A stretch of 64,000 nt of DNA from UBA952 sp044361535 (lineage in GTDB: Bacteria; Bacteroidota; Bacteroidia; Flavobacteriales_D; Crocinitomicaceae). Of the stretch, positions 41,931 to 50,508 are shown one piece after another; positions within the stretch are counted from its first letter, which is position 1, and each line of letters opens with the position of its first letter. The DNA is taken from positions 219,278 to 283,277 of the forward strand of contig JBIKIQ010000002.1 in assembly GCA_044361535.1 (NCBI GenBank), read 5' to 3'. Made by a program: the position numbers and the translations under genes. Below the pieces are notes generated by a model. The model searched no databases. It was not told where the DNA came from and was given only the letters and a program-made list of their open reading frames with translations.

Positions 41931-44078
41931 TTATTTTACAATTGTCATTTCGTCTACTATATGTTTGGCTCCTGCGAATTTATCAATAATAAACAAAACA
42001 TAACGAATATCAACGTTAATTGTTTTTTGAAGTTTAGTATCAAAAATAACATCTCCAGCCATGGCTTCAATATTTCCATCAAAAGCCAAACCTATCAACT
42101 CACCTTTACCATTTAATACAGGTGATCCTGAATTTCCGCCGGTGATATCGTTATCTGTTAGGAAATTTACAGGTAAATGTCCAGCCTTGTCTGCATATTG
42201 ACCGTAATCTTTTGTTTTGTGTAATTCAATTAATCTCGCTGGCAAATCAAATTCTTCATCTTTTGGTTTAAACTTTTTGATAGTACCATCTAATGTTGTG
42301 TAGTAGTTTACCTTAGCATCATTTCTTTTATCTGCTGGCAATGCACTTACCTTACCATACGTTAATCTCAATGTGCTATTTGCATCTGGGTATAAAACAG
42401 CACTAAGCTTTGCTTCTCTCATACCAGCTACAAGTAAACGGAATGACTTTGTAAATTCTCCTTGTAATTTTGTTAATTCCTCTGATTTTGAATTGTAATG
42501 TGTCAATAGATCAGAAGACAATTGATAAAGTGGGTCGTTTGTAATAACTCCGTCTTTAGGATAATTAATAAATGCTTTTAACTTACTTGCTGAACCGAAT
42601 AAGCTCATTTCAAAAATAGCATTTACATAATCGTTAAAATTATTGTTTGATTGACTTCCAATTTGCTCTAGGGTAGGTACTAATTTGTATCCAGCTTTGG
42701 TTGAGTACAAGTTAAATTGACTTGCTAACAAATCCTTTTCAACATCCATGGAAATCTCGTTGTAGAATTCATCAATCATAGTTAGTAAGTCTTTTTTCAA
42801 CGAAACTCGTTCTTCTTGACTTGCTTTCGCATAATTATCTAATTGCCTTCCTAGGCTTCTAGAGATAGTCGCAAAACTACTTCCTCTTAGGATTTGCATT
42901 AAGTAATTATCATGTCGAGCCTTTTCATTTGTTTTGGAATAGAATGTATTAATTGTTTCAACAGCTTTTCCATATTTTGAAGCATTTTCTTTTTTGTTTG
43001 CCCAAGCATTGAATTTAGCTTCGTTTTTTTGTTTAAGTTCTGCAGTTTTTGCTTTGGTAAGCGCATCAATCATTCCTTGTCTATTCTTCCAATAATTGGC
43101 AATTCCTGCGTATTTTGATTCGTAGTCTAAACGTGTATCATCATTTTTGTCCATGTATTTTTTCATGACATCCATGTTAAGTTTTGAAGCCTCAACCCAA
43201 GCTGGGTATGCATATTTCACGTTTTGCTCAATTCCACCTGCGGGTAACCATCGGTTTGTTCTTCCTGGATAACCCAATATCATTGCAAAATCACCTTCTT
43301 TAACTCCGCCCATATTTACTTTTAAATGTCTCTTCGGGCTTAATGGAACATTAGCTAATGAATAATCAGCAGGATTTCCATTTGCATCTCCGTATACTCT
43401 AAACATAGAGAAATCCCCTGTGTGACGAGGCCATTCCCAGTTATCAGTATCTCCACCAAACTTACCAATGCTTTTTGGCGGGGTTCCAACTAATCTTACG
43501 TCTTTGTAGTCCTGATAAACGAAATAATAAAATTCATTTCCTTGAAAAAATGAACGTACACTTACCGTGTATTTTCCACCTTCATTATTCTCTTTCTCAA
43601 TTAATGCTATTTCAGCATTTATCGCTTTTTCTCGCTCTTCCTCGGTCATTCCATCATTTACTTTGCCTAAAATGCGTTTAGATACGTCATCCATTCGAAC
43701 AAAAAAGCGAACGTAAAGTGATTTCGGTTTTAATTCATTTGCTTTGGTTTTTGCCCAGAAACCATTGGTTAAATAATCTTGTTCTGGAGTAGATAATTCA
43801 GCAATTGCATCATATCCACAATGGTGATTTGTAAGAATTAATCCCTCTTTTGAAATGATTTCAGCTGTACATCCTCCGTTAAATTGTACGATTGCGTCTT
43901 TCAAACTATGATTATTGATACTGTATATTTCTTCGGCAGTCAACTGAAGACCCATTTTTTGCATATCGCGGTGGTTTAAACGTTCTATAAACATCAAAAA
44001 CCACATTCCTTCGTCTGCTCTTGCAAACATTCCTGTGAAAACAAGAATTGCTACTAATTTTAACTTTAAATTTTTCAT
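41931..44078 (-). CDS. S46 family dipeptidyl-peptidase (DPP7-type)
   Basis: Periplasmic serine peptidase that removes dipeptides from N-termini, found mainly in Bacteroidota. 715 residues: signal peptide cleaved after ARA so that the mature start is DEGMW, as in P. gingivalis enzymes. The triad sits in TNHHCGYD (about residue 86), GGDTDNWEWPRHTGDFS and GGNSGSPV (S650). Residue 668, 18 after the serine, is glycine, as in DPP7 (hydrophobic P1 preference); DPP11 has arginine there (Asp/Glu preference). The glycine rule is known from the family; substrate preference is inferred. Confidence 0.93.
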   Translation of the reverse strand: MKNLKLKLVAILVFTGMFARADEGMWFLMFIERLNHRDMQKMGLQLTAEEIYSINNHSLKDAIVQFNGGCTAEIISKEGLILTNHHCGYDAIAELSTPEQDYLTNGFWAKTKANELKPKSLYVRFFVRMDDVSKRILGKVNDGMTEEEREKAINAEIALIEKENNEGGKYTVSVRSFFQGNEFYYFVYQDYKDVRLVGTPPKSIGKFGGDTDNWEWPRHTGDFSMFRVYGDANGNPADYSLANVPLSPKRHLKVNMGGVKEGDFAMILGYPGRTNRWLPAGGIEQNVKYAYPAWVEASKLNMDVMKKYMDKNDDTRLDYESKYAGIANYWKNRQGMIDALTKAKTAELKQKNEAKFNAWANKKENASKYGKAVETINTFYSKTNEKARHDNYLMQILRGSSFATISRSLGRQLDNYAKASQEERVSLKKDLLTMIDEFYNEISMDVEKDLLASQFNLYSTKAGYKLVPTLEQIGSQSNNNFNDYVNAIFEMSLFGSASKLKAFINYPKDGVITNDPLYQLSSDLLTHYNSKSEELTKLQGEFTKSFRLLVAGMREAKLSAVLYPDANSTLRLTYGKVSALPADKRNDAKVNYYTTLDGTIKKFKPKDEEFDLPARLIELHKTKDYGQYADKAGHLPVNFLTDNDITGGNSGSPVLNGKGELIGLAFDGNIEAMAGDVIFDTKLQKTINVDIRYVLFIIDKFAGAKHIVDEMTIVK

Positions 44079-44420
44079 ATTCGTTTTTAGGTTGCTAAAA
44101 GTAGTAAAACTAAGTTGAATTTCTGTAATGTTTTACTCAATTTTTAGATTTTTTGAGAATTGGATATTACCCCTGTTTACCGAAGGGGATGGTGTAAGTT
44201 TTTGAAGGTGTTGATATTCAGTGTTTTTGAATGTGAGATTTGTTTTGCTCGAAACAAATACTGAATTACAGTTGATAGTAAGTATAGTTTGATGTTGAAT
44301 TGGATCGAATCATTTTACGCATAATTTCGATCAATTAATTGAGGGTTATTCAATTTGAAATGTTTAAAACTCTTTTAAAATCAATAAATACAAGCTTAAA
44401 TGTTATCGAATTTTGTAAAA
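44079..44420 (+). other. Non-coding divergent intergenic region
   Basis: About 340 bases between the minus-strand peptidase and the plus-strand OmpA lipoprotein. Very AT-rich. I see a short CCCCT...AGGGG stem (44170-44188), repeated TTGA/ATTCA stretches, and no convincing full -33/-7 promoter pair on either strand, although two promoters must lie here. No RNA gene recognised. Confidence 0.6.
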
Positions 44421-45401
44421 ATGATAAGTATGATAAATCGGAATTTTTTAATTATTTCTTCCATTATATTGGTTACAATTGCAAGTTGTGTGCCTGCAAA
44501 AAAATACCAAGATTTATTAGCTCGAGAAAAGGCATGCAATGAGGAACTTGATAAGTTTAAAAATGCAAGTAGTCAAGCGGAAAATAAGGCTCAAATAGTT
44601 CAAGAAAAATTAAATCTACTAGATAAGGAAGTTGATCAACTGAAAAAAGACACGCTAGCAAATGGTGCGAAACACAGATCGTCTTTGCTTGAATTAGCTA
44701 AATTAAAAAAACAATACGCGGATTTAGAAAAATCTTTCGATAATTACAAGCAATTGGGATCGAAGGAGGCTTCAGTTTTTCAAGCTGAATTGGAAGCAAA
44801 AAGTATCGAATTACAACGTAAAGAAGATGCATTATCAATCTTAGAAAAAGAACTAAATGCAAAGCAAGCTTTATTAGCAGAAAGAGAGGCTCGAGTTGCT
44901 GAATTGGAGGAAATAATTGCACGTCAAGATCGGGGTATAAAATTATTGAAAGAAAAAATTGCAGCGGCTCTTCGTGCCTATGAGAATAAAGGACTCACAG
45001 TTGTTGAAAAAGATGGAAGAATCTATATTAGTCTTGAAGCTAAGTTATTGTTCGGATCTGGAAGCACAGCAGTGGAAGCACAAGGTAAAAGAGCAATTAT
45101 AGATTTGGCAAAGGCATTAGAAAATACAAGTGACCTAGAAATAGTGGTTGAAGGTCATACCGATAACAATAAAATGAGTAGCTCAAGCTCACCAAAAAAT
45201 AATTGGGAGTTATCTGTTCTAAGGGCGACATCAGTGGTTGAAATAATGTTAGATAACTCTGCAATGGATCCTAAGAAGATAATGGCAGCGGGAAGAAGTG
45301 AATTCTATCCAGTGGATGCAAATGACAAAGCCAAAAACAGAAGGATTGAAGTAATCGTATCTCCGAATTTGGATGAATTGTTTGATTTAATTTCGAAATA
45401 G
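44421..45401 (+). CDS. OmpA-family lipoprotein with coiled coil
   Basis: About 327 residues. Signal peptide ending in the lipobox TIASC, then a long charged coiled coil (about residues 30-190, many Glu/Lys/Ala/Leu), then an OmpA/MotB domain (KLLFGSGSTAVEAQGKRAI, VEGHTDNN, WELSVLRATSVV, GRSEFYPVDANDKAKNRRIEVIV). It would reach from the outer membrane to peptidoglycan. In-frame ATGs at 44400, 44421 and 44430 are possible; I prefer 44421 or 44430 because the signal peptide then starts right after a basic residue. Confidence 0.88.
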   Translation: MISMINRNFLIISSIILVTIASCVPAKKYQDLLAREKACNEELDKFKNASSQAENKAQIVQEKLNLLDKEVDQLKKDTLANGAKHRSSLLELAKLKKQYADLEKSFDNYKQLGSKEASVFQAELEAKSIELQRKEDALSILEKELNAKQALLAEREARVAELEEIIARQDRGIKLLKEKIAAALRAYENKGLTVVEKDGRIYISLEAKLLFGSGSTAVEAQGKRAIIDLAKALENTSDLEIVVEGHTDNNKMSSSSSPKNNWELSVLRATSVVEIMLDNSAMDPKKIMAAGRSEFYPVDANDKAKNRRIEVIVSPNLDELFDLISK

Positions 45402-45445
45402 CTAATTTCTTTAGCCAAGTTTCTTCCATTCCTTTTAACTATTCG

Positions 45446-45507
45446 TATTTTTGCAACGAAAAACCTAATTTATCTGTTTTTTAACTCTTTAGTTGCATTT
45501 AAATTTG
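45446..45507 (+). promoter_or_regulatory. Candidate -7 elements before the homocysteine methyltransferase gene
   Basis: Two matches to TAnnTTTG: TATTTTTG at 45446-45453 and TAAATTTG at 45500-45507. Neither has an ideal -33 TTG. No cobalamin or SAM riboswitch is recognisable in the 146 bases before the gene. Confidence 0.35.
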
Positions 45508-45547
45508 GAATGTTTATAAGTGGTTTATTTTCAAAAATATTAAAGGA

Positions 45548-46525
45548 ATGATTGAACAGATAATCAAGGAAAGGATACTGGTCTTGGATGGTGCTATGGG
45601 TACTATGATTCAGCGCCATAAATTGGAGGAATTTGATTTTCGTGAGGGGGCATTTGAGAATCACAGTAAGCCACTGAAAGGAAATAATGATTTGTTGTCA
45701 ATTACTCGACCTGAAATAATCAAGGAAATTCATCGTCAATATTTTAAGGCAGGCGCAGACATTGTTGAAACCAATACGTTTTCTGGTACTTGGATTGCTC
45801 AAGCAGATTATGCTTTGGAAGATGCAGTTTATCAAATTAATTATCAAAGTGCTAAGATTGCCAAGGAAGTTGCTAATGAATTTACAGACAAGCCACGGTT
45901 TGTTGCAGGTTCTATTGGTCCAACAAATCGAACAGCTTCTATTTCTCCAGATGTAAACGATCCAGGGTTTAGGGCTATTTCTTTTGATCAATTAGTGGAT
46001 GCATATAAACAACAAGTTGAAGCTTTAATGGATGGGGGAGTTGATGTTTTGTTGGTAGAAACTGTTTTTGATACGTTGAATGCCAAAGCTGCATTATTTG
46101 CTATTGATGTTGTTTTTGATGAACGAGGAATAAAACTTCCTATCATGGTTTCTGGTACAATAACCGACCAGAGTGGACGAACATTAACCGGGCAAACTAC
46201 GGAGGCCTTCTTGATTTCATTGTCTCATATTCCACTTCTCAGTATAGGATTAAATTGCGCTCTTGGGGCTAATTTGATGCGTCCCTACTTGCAGATCTTA
46301 AATGAAAAATCACCTTTTGCCGTAAGTGCTCATCCGAACGCTGGGTTACCGAATGAATTTGGGAAATACGATGAATCACCTGAATTGATGGCAAAACAAA
46401 TCAAAGAATTTTTGGATGAAGGTTTGGTAAACATTATTGGAGGATGTTGTGGTACGACACCTGATCATATTAAAGCCATTGCAGACTTGGTGGTTAATTA
46501 CAAACCGCGAATGGTAGTTAATTAG
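45548..46525 (+). CDS. Homocysteine S-methyltransferase domain protein (MetH N-terminal type)
   Basis: 325 residues corresponding only to the homocysteine-binding barrel of cobalamin-dependent methionine synthase. N-terminal VLDGAMGTMIQRHKL, the first zinc ligand in GLNCALGA and the paired cysteines in GGCCGTTPDHIKAI are present. In Bacteroidota MetH is commonly split into this part and a second protein with the pterin, B12 and activation domains. Here the second part is not adjacent: the next plus-strand gene is an unrelated secreted protein. Partner elsewhere is inferred. A hypothetical standalone role (BHMT- or MmuM-like) is also possible. Confidence 0.88.
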   Translation: MIEQIIKERILVLDGAMGTMIQRHKLEEFDFREGAFENHSKPLKGNNDLLSITRPEIIKEIHRQYFKAGADIVETNTFSGTWIAQADYALEDAVYQINYQSAKIAKEVANEFTDKPRFVAGSIGPTNRTASISPDVNDPGFRAISFDQLVDAYKQQVEALMDGGVDVLLVETVFDTLNAKAALFAIDVVFDERGIKLPIMVSGTITDQSGRTLTGQTTEAFLISLSHIPLLSIGLNCALGANLMRPYLQILNEKSPFAVSAHPNAGLPNEFGKYDESPELMAKQIKEFLDEGLVNIIGGCCGTTPDHIKAIADLVVNYKPRMVVN

Positions 46526-46555
46526 ACGCGATTAAAAGCAATAAACCCTCTTGTT

Positions 46556-46571
46556 TACGTAATTATACGTA
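46556..46571 (+). repeat. Paired TACGTA palindromes
   Basis: TACGTA occurs at 46556-46561 and 46566-46571, separated by ATTA, with centres 10 bp apart (one helical turn). Lies about 30 bases after the methyltransferase stop codon. Confidence 0.5.
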
Positions 46572-46583
46572 GTTGATTTGTGG

Positions 46584-46619
46584 AATTACTTAGTAGGATA
46601 TATGTAAGTCTAAGTAATT
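46584..46619 (+). repeat. Perfect 10-bp inverted repeat
   Basis: AATTACTTAG at 46584-46593 and CTAAGTAATT at 46610-46619 with a 16-base spacer. AT-rich and without a T run, so not a typical terminator. Could be an operator or an mRNA end structure. Confidence 0.55.
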
Positions 46620-46642
46620 TACTTTCCTTTTATTGTTAAAGA

Positions 46643-46673
46643 TTGCTCATAAATTAAAAATCAAACAACTTTG
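46643..46673 (+). promoter_or_regulatory. Putative promoter of the small secreted-protein gene
   Basis: TTG at 46643-46645 and CAACTTTG at 46666-46673 (seven of eight matches to TAnnTTTG) with a 20-base spacer, ending about 37 bases before the ATG at 46710. Confidence 0.45.
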
Positions 46674-46709
46674 TCTCACAAACAAGTTGAAAAATTAAAT
46701 TTTTAAGAT

Positions 46710-47051
46710 ATGAAACCATTTAGCAAAACATTTAGAAAAATCGCGGTAGCATTTATAATGATTTTAACAGTTTCTTTTTCTTCATTCGCTCACAACGAGG
46801 ATCCGAAAGAAACGAAAAAAGTGAGTGTAGTGGTTAATGAATTGAAACCTGGTTTCGCAACACTTTCATGGTCAGATTATACCATTACAGCGATACAAAT
46901 AAATTCAGCAAACGGAGTGTTTGTGCCTGCAATTCCAGTTATGGATGCAACATCATTTCACGTGAATGATTTGGTAAATGGATCCTACGAGATTAACTTC
47001 TTGGCTGGAGATAAAGTAGTAGCTTCTGAAAAAATTACAGTTTCAAAATAA
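46710..47051 (+). CDS. Small secreted protein of unknown function
   Basis: 113 residues: a basic N-terminus, signal peptide with likely cleavage after SSFAH-type residues (about 27), then about 85 residues that are beta-rich (VSVVVNELKPGFATLSW, GSYEINFLAGDKVVASEKITV). The C-terminal half looks like a short T9SS-type or Ig-like fold but is too small to call. No family recognised. It has its own promoter and is closed by a terminator shared with the opposite strand. Confidence 0.72.
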   Translation: MKPFSKTFRKIAVAFIMILTVSFSSFAHNEDPKETKKVSVVVNELKPGFATLSWSDYTITAIQINSANGVFVPAIPVMDATSFHVNDLVNGSYEINFLAGDKVVASEKITVSK

Positions 47052-47090
47052 ATAATATTTAAGGTTTAGTTTAGTTGAGTTATCCAAGCG

Positions 47091-47130
47091 AAAGTCCTGT
47101 TACAAACGAGTAATGGGACTTTTATTTTTG
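47091..47130 (+). terminator. Bidirectional terminator
   Basis: AAAGTCC (47091-47097) pairs with GGACTTT (47116-47122), with an inner TTAC/GTAA stem, followed by a T run on plus and preceded by A residues. It lies between the convergent small secreted-protein gene and the pseudouridine synthase gene, whose stop codon (47122-47124) is within it. Confidence 0.75.
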
Positions 47131-47796
47131 GAAAAAATTCCAAAGCGCAGTATTCGGAACAGGGGCTGTAATTTCAATTTCTTCTTTTGTAGTTGGATGA
47201 AAGAATGAAAATTTTCTGGCATGTAAGCAAATTGATCCATCTTGATTTGAACGTTTTGAACCGTATTTTACATCCCCTTTTATTGTACATCCAATTGAAG
47301 ATAATTGAACTCGAATTTGATGATGACGACCTGTTTCTAATGCTATTTCCAAAAGATGATAATTATCTGAAGATTTTATGAAATTATACGTCAGAATAGC
47401 CTCTTTGCCACCAGGTGTATTTTTGTCGCAGATGTACGATTTGTTTTGATTCTCGTTTTTCTTCAAAAAATGAACTAATCTTCCCGAAGTATTAGCAGGT
47501 TTTTGTTCTACAAGTGCCCAATAAACTTTGTTTGTCTCTTTTTCTCTAAATTGTTTATTTAATCGTTCGAGAGCTTTGCTCGTTCTGGCAAAGATTACGG
47601 CACCACTTGTTGGTCTGTCAAGTCTATGAACAACCCCGCAAAATACATTTCCAGGTTTGTTGTATTTTTCTTTAAGATAATCCTTTATCTTGTCAGGAAG
47701 AGTTTCATCGCCGGTTTTATCACCTTGAACGATATCCGAAGCTTTTTTATTGACAACAATAACATGATTGTCTTCGTGTAAAATTTCTAATGACAT
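47122..47796 (-). CDS. RluA-family pseudouridine synthase
   Basis: 224 residues. Isomerises uridine in rRNA or tRNA. Catalytic motif HRLDRPTSG (aspartate in the RLD) and the second motif GRHHQIRVQL are present, with IKGDVKYG near the C-terminus. No S4 domain at the N-terminus, as in RluC/RluD-like short members. Target cannot be predicted. It starts 1 base after the parC stop codon, as third gene of the parE-parC unit. Confidence 0.9.
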   Translation of the reverse strand: MSLEILHEDNHVIVVNKKASDIVQGDKTGDETLPDKIKDYLKEKYNKPGNVFCGVVHRLDRPTSGAVIFARTSKALERLNKQFREKETNKVYWALVEQKPANTSGRLVHFLKKNENQNKSYICDKNTPGGKEAILTYNFIKSSDNYHLLEIALETGRHHQIRVQLSSIGCTIKGDVKYGSKRSNQDGSICLHARKFSFFHPTTKEEIEITAPVPNTALWNFFQK

Positions 47797-50505
47797 TTAT
47801 TTTTCTTCTCCAGATTCTTCTTCAAATAAGCTAGGTTGATCATCGTCACTTTTGGTTACATCCCATTCCATGGTTGGAGAATTTTCTTCTTCAGAAGTAA
47901 CTTCTGTTTGTATGTCAAGGTCATCATTTTCTTCTTGTTGTTCTTCTGGCCAAGGTTCTTTTCCCTCGATTGGATGCGTTAAAACGATTTCTTTTACCTT
48001 TAGTTTTGTTAATTGATTTCCTTGTGCTTTCAGACCTTTAACATCAATAAAATCGCTAAGTGGAACTACATTGTCTGGTAAGTTCTTCGTTTCTTTTAAT
48101 AGTTTATTAAACACGATTTTAACTTCTGGTTGATAAGCTGTAGTGACAACGTCCATGTAGGACCCTTCACTTTCACTAATAAAGGACACTCGTTTATCGG
48201 TTGTTATTTCACATAAAAATTTCTTCACAAAATGCAATTCCTTTTCAGCATCAAAATAAACTGTGGTAATAGGTCTTCGCGGCTGCCATTTTTCAATGTG
48301 AATCATGTCCTCATCAAAGTGCGTCGATAAATCAAAGTTGCTCAAGCGATAGTCTCCATTTTTGTAGAGTGTGAGTATTTTATCGTCACCTTTAAAATCA
48401 CCGAGGAATTTTCCTCTTGAATCATCATTCAATCTTCCAACCACGGTATCATACCAGATTTTACGAGCAGCTAAAGTTGATCCTCCTACCTCTTTTTGCA
48501 CGATTTTCTGAATTATTTCTTTGGTAACTCGATTACCGGCTGAATTTCTGCCTTTAATTAATAAAGCTCCTAAATCAATATCGTAACGTAATCTTTTTAG
48601 ATGCGGTCTTGGCCTTAATAGGACAGTAACAACTTCTCGTTCTCCATTCGGGTGAACCGAGAAATATAGCATTTTTGAACCTTTTGTCCCTCGTGTTAAA
48701 TCGTACTCGGTATCTCTCGTAATTGAATTTACGTAAAAACGCTTCATCATGGTTGGCCCGCCAATTCCATCCTGGTAAAACAAATGATAAATGGTTCTGG
48801 TGTCACCCTTTTTCCAAACAGCAACATGAATGATTCCTTTGCCAACAAATTTTTTGTCAGAAATTTTAGTAACCATCATTTTCCCTGAAGCAAAGAATAC
48901 AATAATGTCATCGATATCCGAGCAATCAGAAATAGCATCTGTTTTCTTTAATCCATAACCAATAAAGCCTTCTTCGTAATCAACGTAAAGTTTTTTGTTT
49001 GCTATTATTACTTTTGAAGCGCTTATTGTATCGAAGATTTTAATTTCTGTTTTGCGTTCTCTTCCGGCGCCAAAGCGTTTCTTTAAATCTTTGTAATAAT
49101 CAATTGCGTATTCAATCAAATTATCAAGCTGATTTTTTACTTGCTCAATTTCTTCCTCAATTTTTAACAATAATTCATCTGCTTTACTGCCGTCAAAGCG
49201 AGTAATACGAATCATTGGAATTTGTGTCAACTTATGTAAATCCTCGTCAGTAATTTCACGAATAAGTTGTTTTTTGAAAGGCTCAAAACGTTTGTATAAA
49301 TAGTCATAAAGTGATTCGCGATCAGCATAATGCTTGAAATCAATGTACATTTCATTGTTTATGAATAATTTCTCCAAAGTTGAGAAATGCCATTGTTTTT
49401 CTAATTCATCCAGGCGAATTTCCAGCTCTAATCGTAATAAGCGAACGGTATTATCGGTATTGAATTTCAAAATTTCAGTGACGCCTAAGAATTGTGGCTT
49501 ATCCCCAACGATAATGGTTGAATTGGGTGAAATTGAAACTTCACAGTCTGTAAAAGCATAAAGGGCATCAATCGTCTTATCCGGAGAAACACCAGGTGCT
49601 AGGTGAATAATAATTTCTGCATCAGCCGAAGTATTGTCTTCAATTTTACGGAGTTTTATTTGACCTTTATCGTTTGCCTTGATTATAGATTCTATCAAGG
49701 AACTTGTTGTAGTTCCGAAAGGAATTTCGTGAATAACCAAGGTTTTATTATCAACCTTTTTAATTTTTCCTCTAACTCTAACCTTTCCTCCTCGTAATCC
49801 ATCGTTGTAATTTGTGAAATCAGCCATTCCTCCATTTAGGAAATCAGGAAAAATCTCCACTTTTTTTCCGCGCAAATGGTTGATTGATTGGTCAATGAGT
49901 TCGATAAAGTTATGTGGCAGAAACTTACATGCCATTCCAACTGCAATTCCTTCCGCGCCTTGGGCCAAAAGTAATGGGAACTTCACGGGTAAATTTTCTG
50001 GCTCTTTGTTTCTTCCGTCATAACTGGAAAGCCAATTTGTAGTTTTGGGGTTAAATACAACATGAAGAGCAAATTTTGAAAGTCGAGCTTCAATGTAACG
50101 TGGTGCAGCAGCTCCATCGCCCGTTAGTGTATTTCCCCAGTTTCCTTGACAATCAATCAACAAATCTTTCTGACCCAATTGAACCATCGCATCGCCAATG
50201 GAAGCATCGCCATGTGGGTGATATTTCATCGTATTTCCGATGACATTCGCCACTTTGTTGTAACGACCATCTTCCAATTCGCGCATCGAATGAAGAATTC
50301 TTCTTTGAACCGGTTTTAAACCATCGTGAATGGCAGGAACAGCACGTTCCATGATTACATAACTGGCATAATCCAAGAACCAGTTTTCATACAATCCAGC
50401 AACAGGGATTATTTTTTCATCCACCTGTTTATTTTCAAAGGGATTGGAAGAATCCTGTTCATCATCTTCTTGATTTTCAATTGGATCTATTTCGTCTTCT
50501 GCCAT
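47797..50505 (-). CDS. parC: DNA topoisomerase IV subunit A
   Basis: 902 residues, cuts and rejoins DNA to decatenate chromosomes. N-terminal domain with catalytic tyrosine Y137 (AAPRYIEARLS) and MKYHPHGDASIGDAM region; C-terminal domain is a propeller-type region without a clear GyrA box (QRRGGKG), so ParC rather than GyrA. Acidic stretches at both ends. parE lies upstream with a 3-base gap. The quinolone region GDASIGDAMVQL is visible and not unusual in this phylum. Confidence 0.93.
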   Translation of the reverse strand: MAEDEIDPIENQEDDEQDSSNPFENKQVDEKIIPVAGLYENWFLDYASYVIMERAVPAIHDGLKPVQRRILHSMRELEDGRYNKVANVIGNTMKYHPHGDASIGDAMVQLGQKDLLIDCQGNWGNTLTGDGAAAPRYIEARLSKFALHVVFNPKTTNWLSSYDGRNKEPENLPVKFPLLLAQGAEGIAVGMACKFLPHNFIELIDQSINHLRGKKVEIFPDFLNGGMADFTNYNDGLRGGKVRVRGKIKKVDNKTLVIHEIPFGTTTSSLIESIIKANDKGQIKLRKIEDNTSADAEIIIHLAPGVSPDKTIDALYAFTDCEVSISPNSTIIVGDKPQFLGVTEILKFNTDNTVRLLRLELEIRLDELEKQWHFSTLEKLFINNEMYIDFKHYADRESLYDYLYKRFEPFKKQLIREITDEDLHKLTQIPMIRITRFDGSKADELLLKIEEEIEQVKNQLDNLIEYAIDYYKDLKKRFGAGRERKTEIKIFDTISASKVIIANKKLYVDYEEGFIGYGLKKTDAISDCSDIDDIIVFFASGKMMVTKISDKKFVGKGIIHVAVWKKGDTRTIYHLFYQDGIGGPTMMKRFYVNSITRDTEYDLTRGTKGSKMLYFSVHPNGEREVVTVLLRPRPHLKRLRYDIDLGALLIKGRNSAGNRVTKEIIQKIVQKEVGGSTLAARKIWYDTVVGRLNDDSRGKFLGDFKGDDKILTLYKNGDYRLSNFDLSTHFDEDMIHIEKWQPRRPITTVYFDAEKELHFVKKFLCEITTDKRVSFISESEGSYMDVVTTAYQPEVKIVFNKLLKETKNLPDNVVPLSDFIDVKGLKAQGNQLTKLKVKEIVLTHPIEGKEPWPEEQQEENDDLDIQTEVTSEEENSPTMEWDVTKSDDDQPSLFEEESGEEK

Positions 50506-50508
50506 TTT

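Noticed and set aside
44339..44542. Open frame upstream of and overlapping the OmpA lipoprotein start in another frame
   Set aside because: Low-complexity Lys/Asn/Ile composition without family features; the overlapping lipoprotein frame has a signal peptide and lipobox.
45402..45547. Possible cobalamin or SAM riboswitch before the homocysteine methyltransferase
   Set aside because: No B12 box or SAM-type paired elements can be found in the 146 bases.
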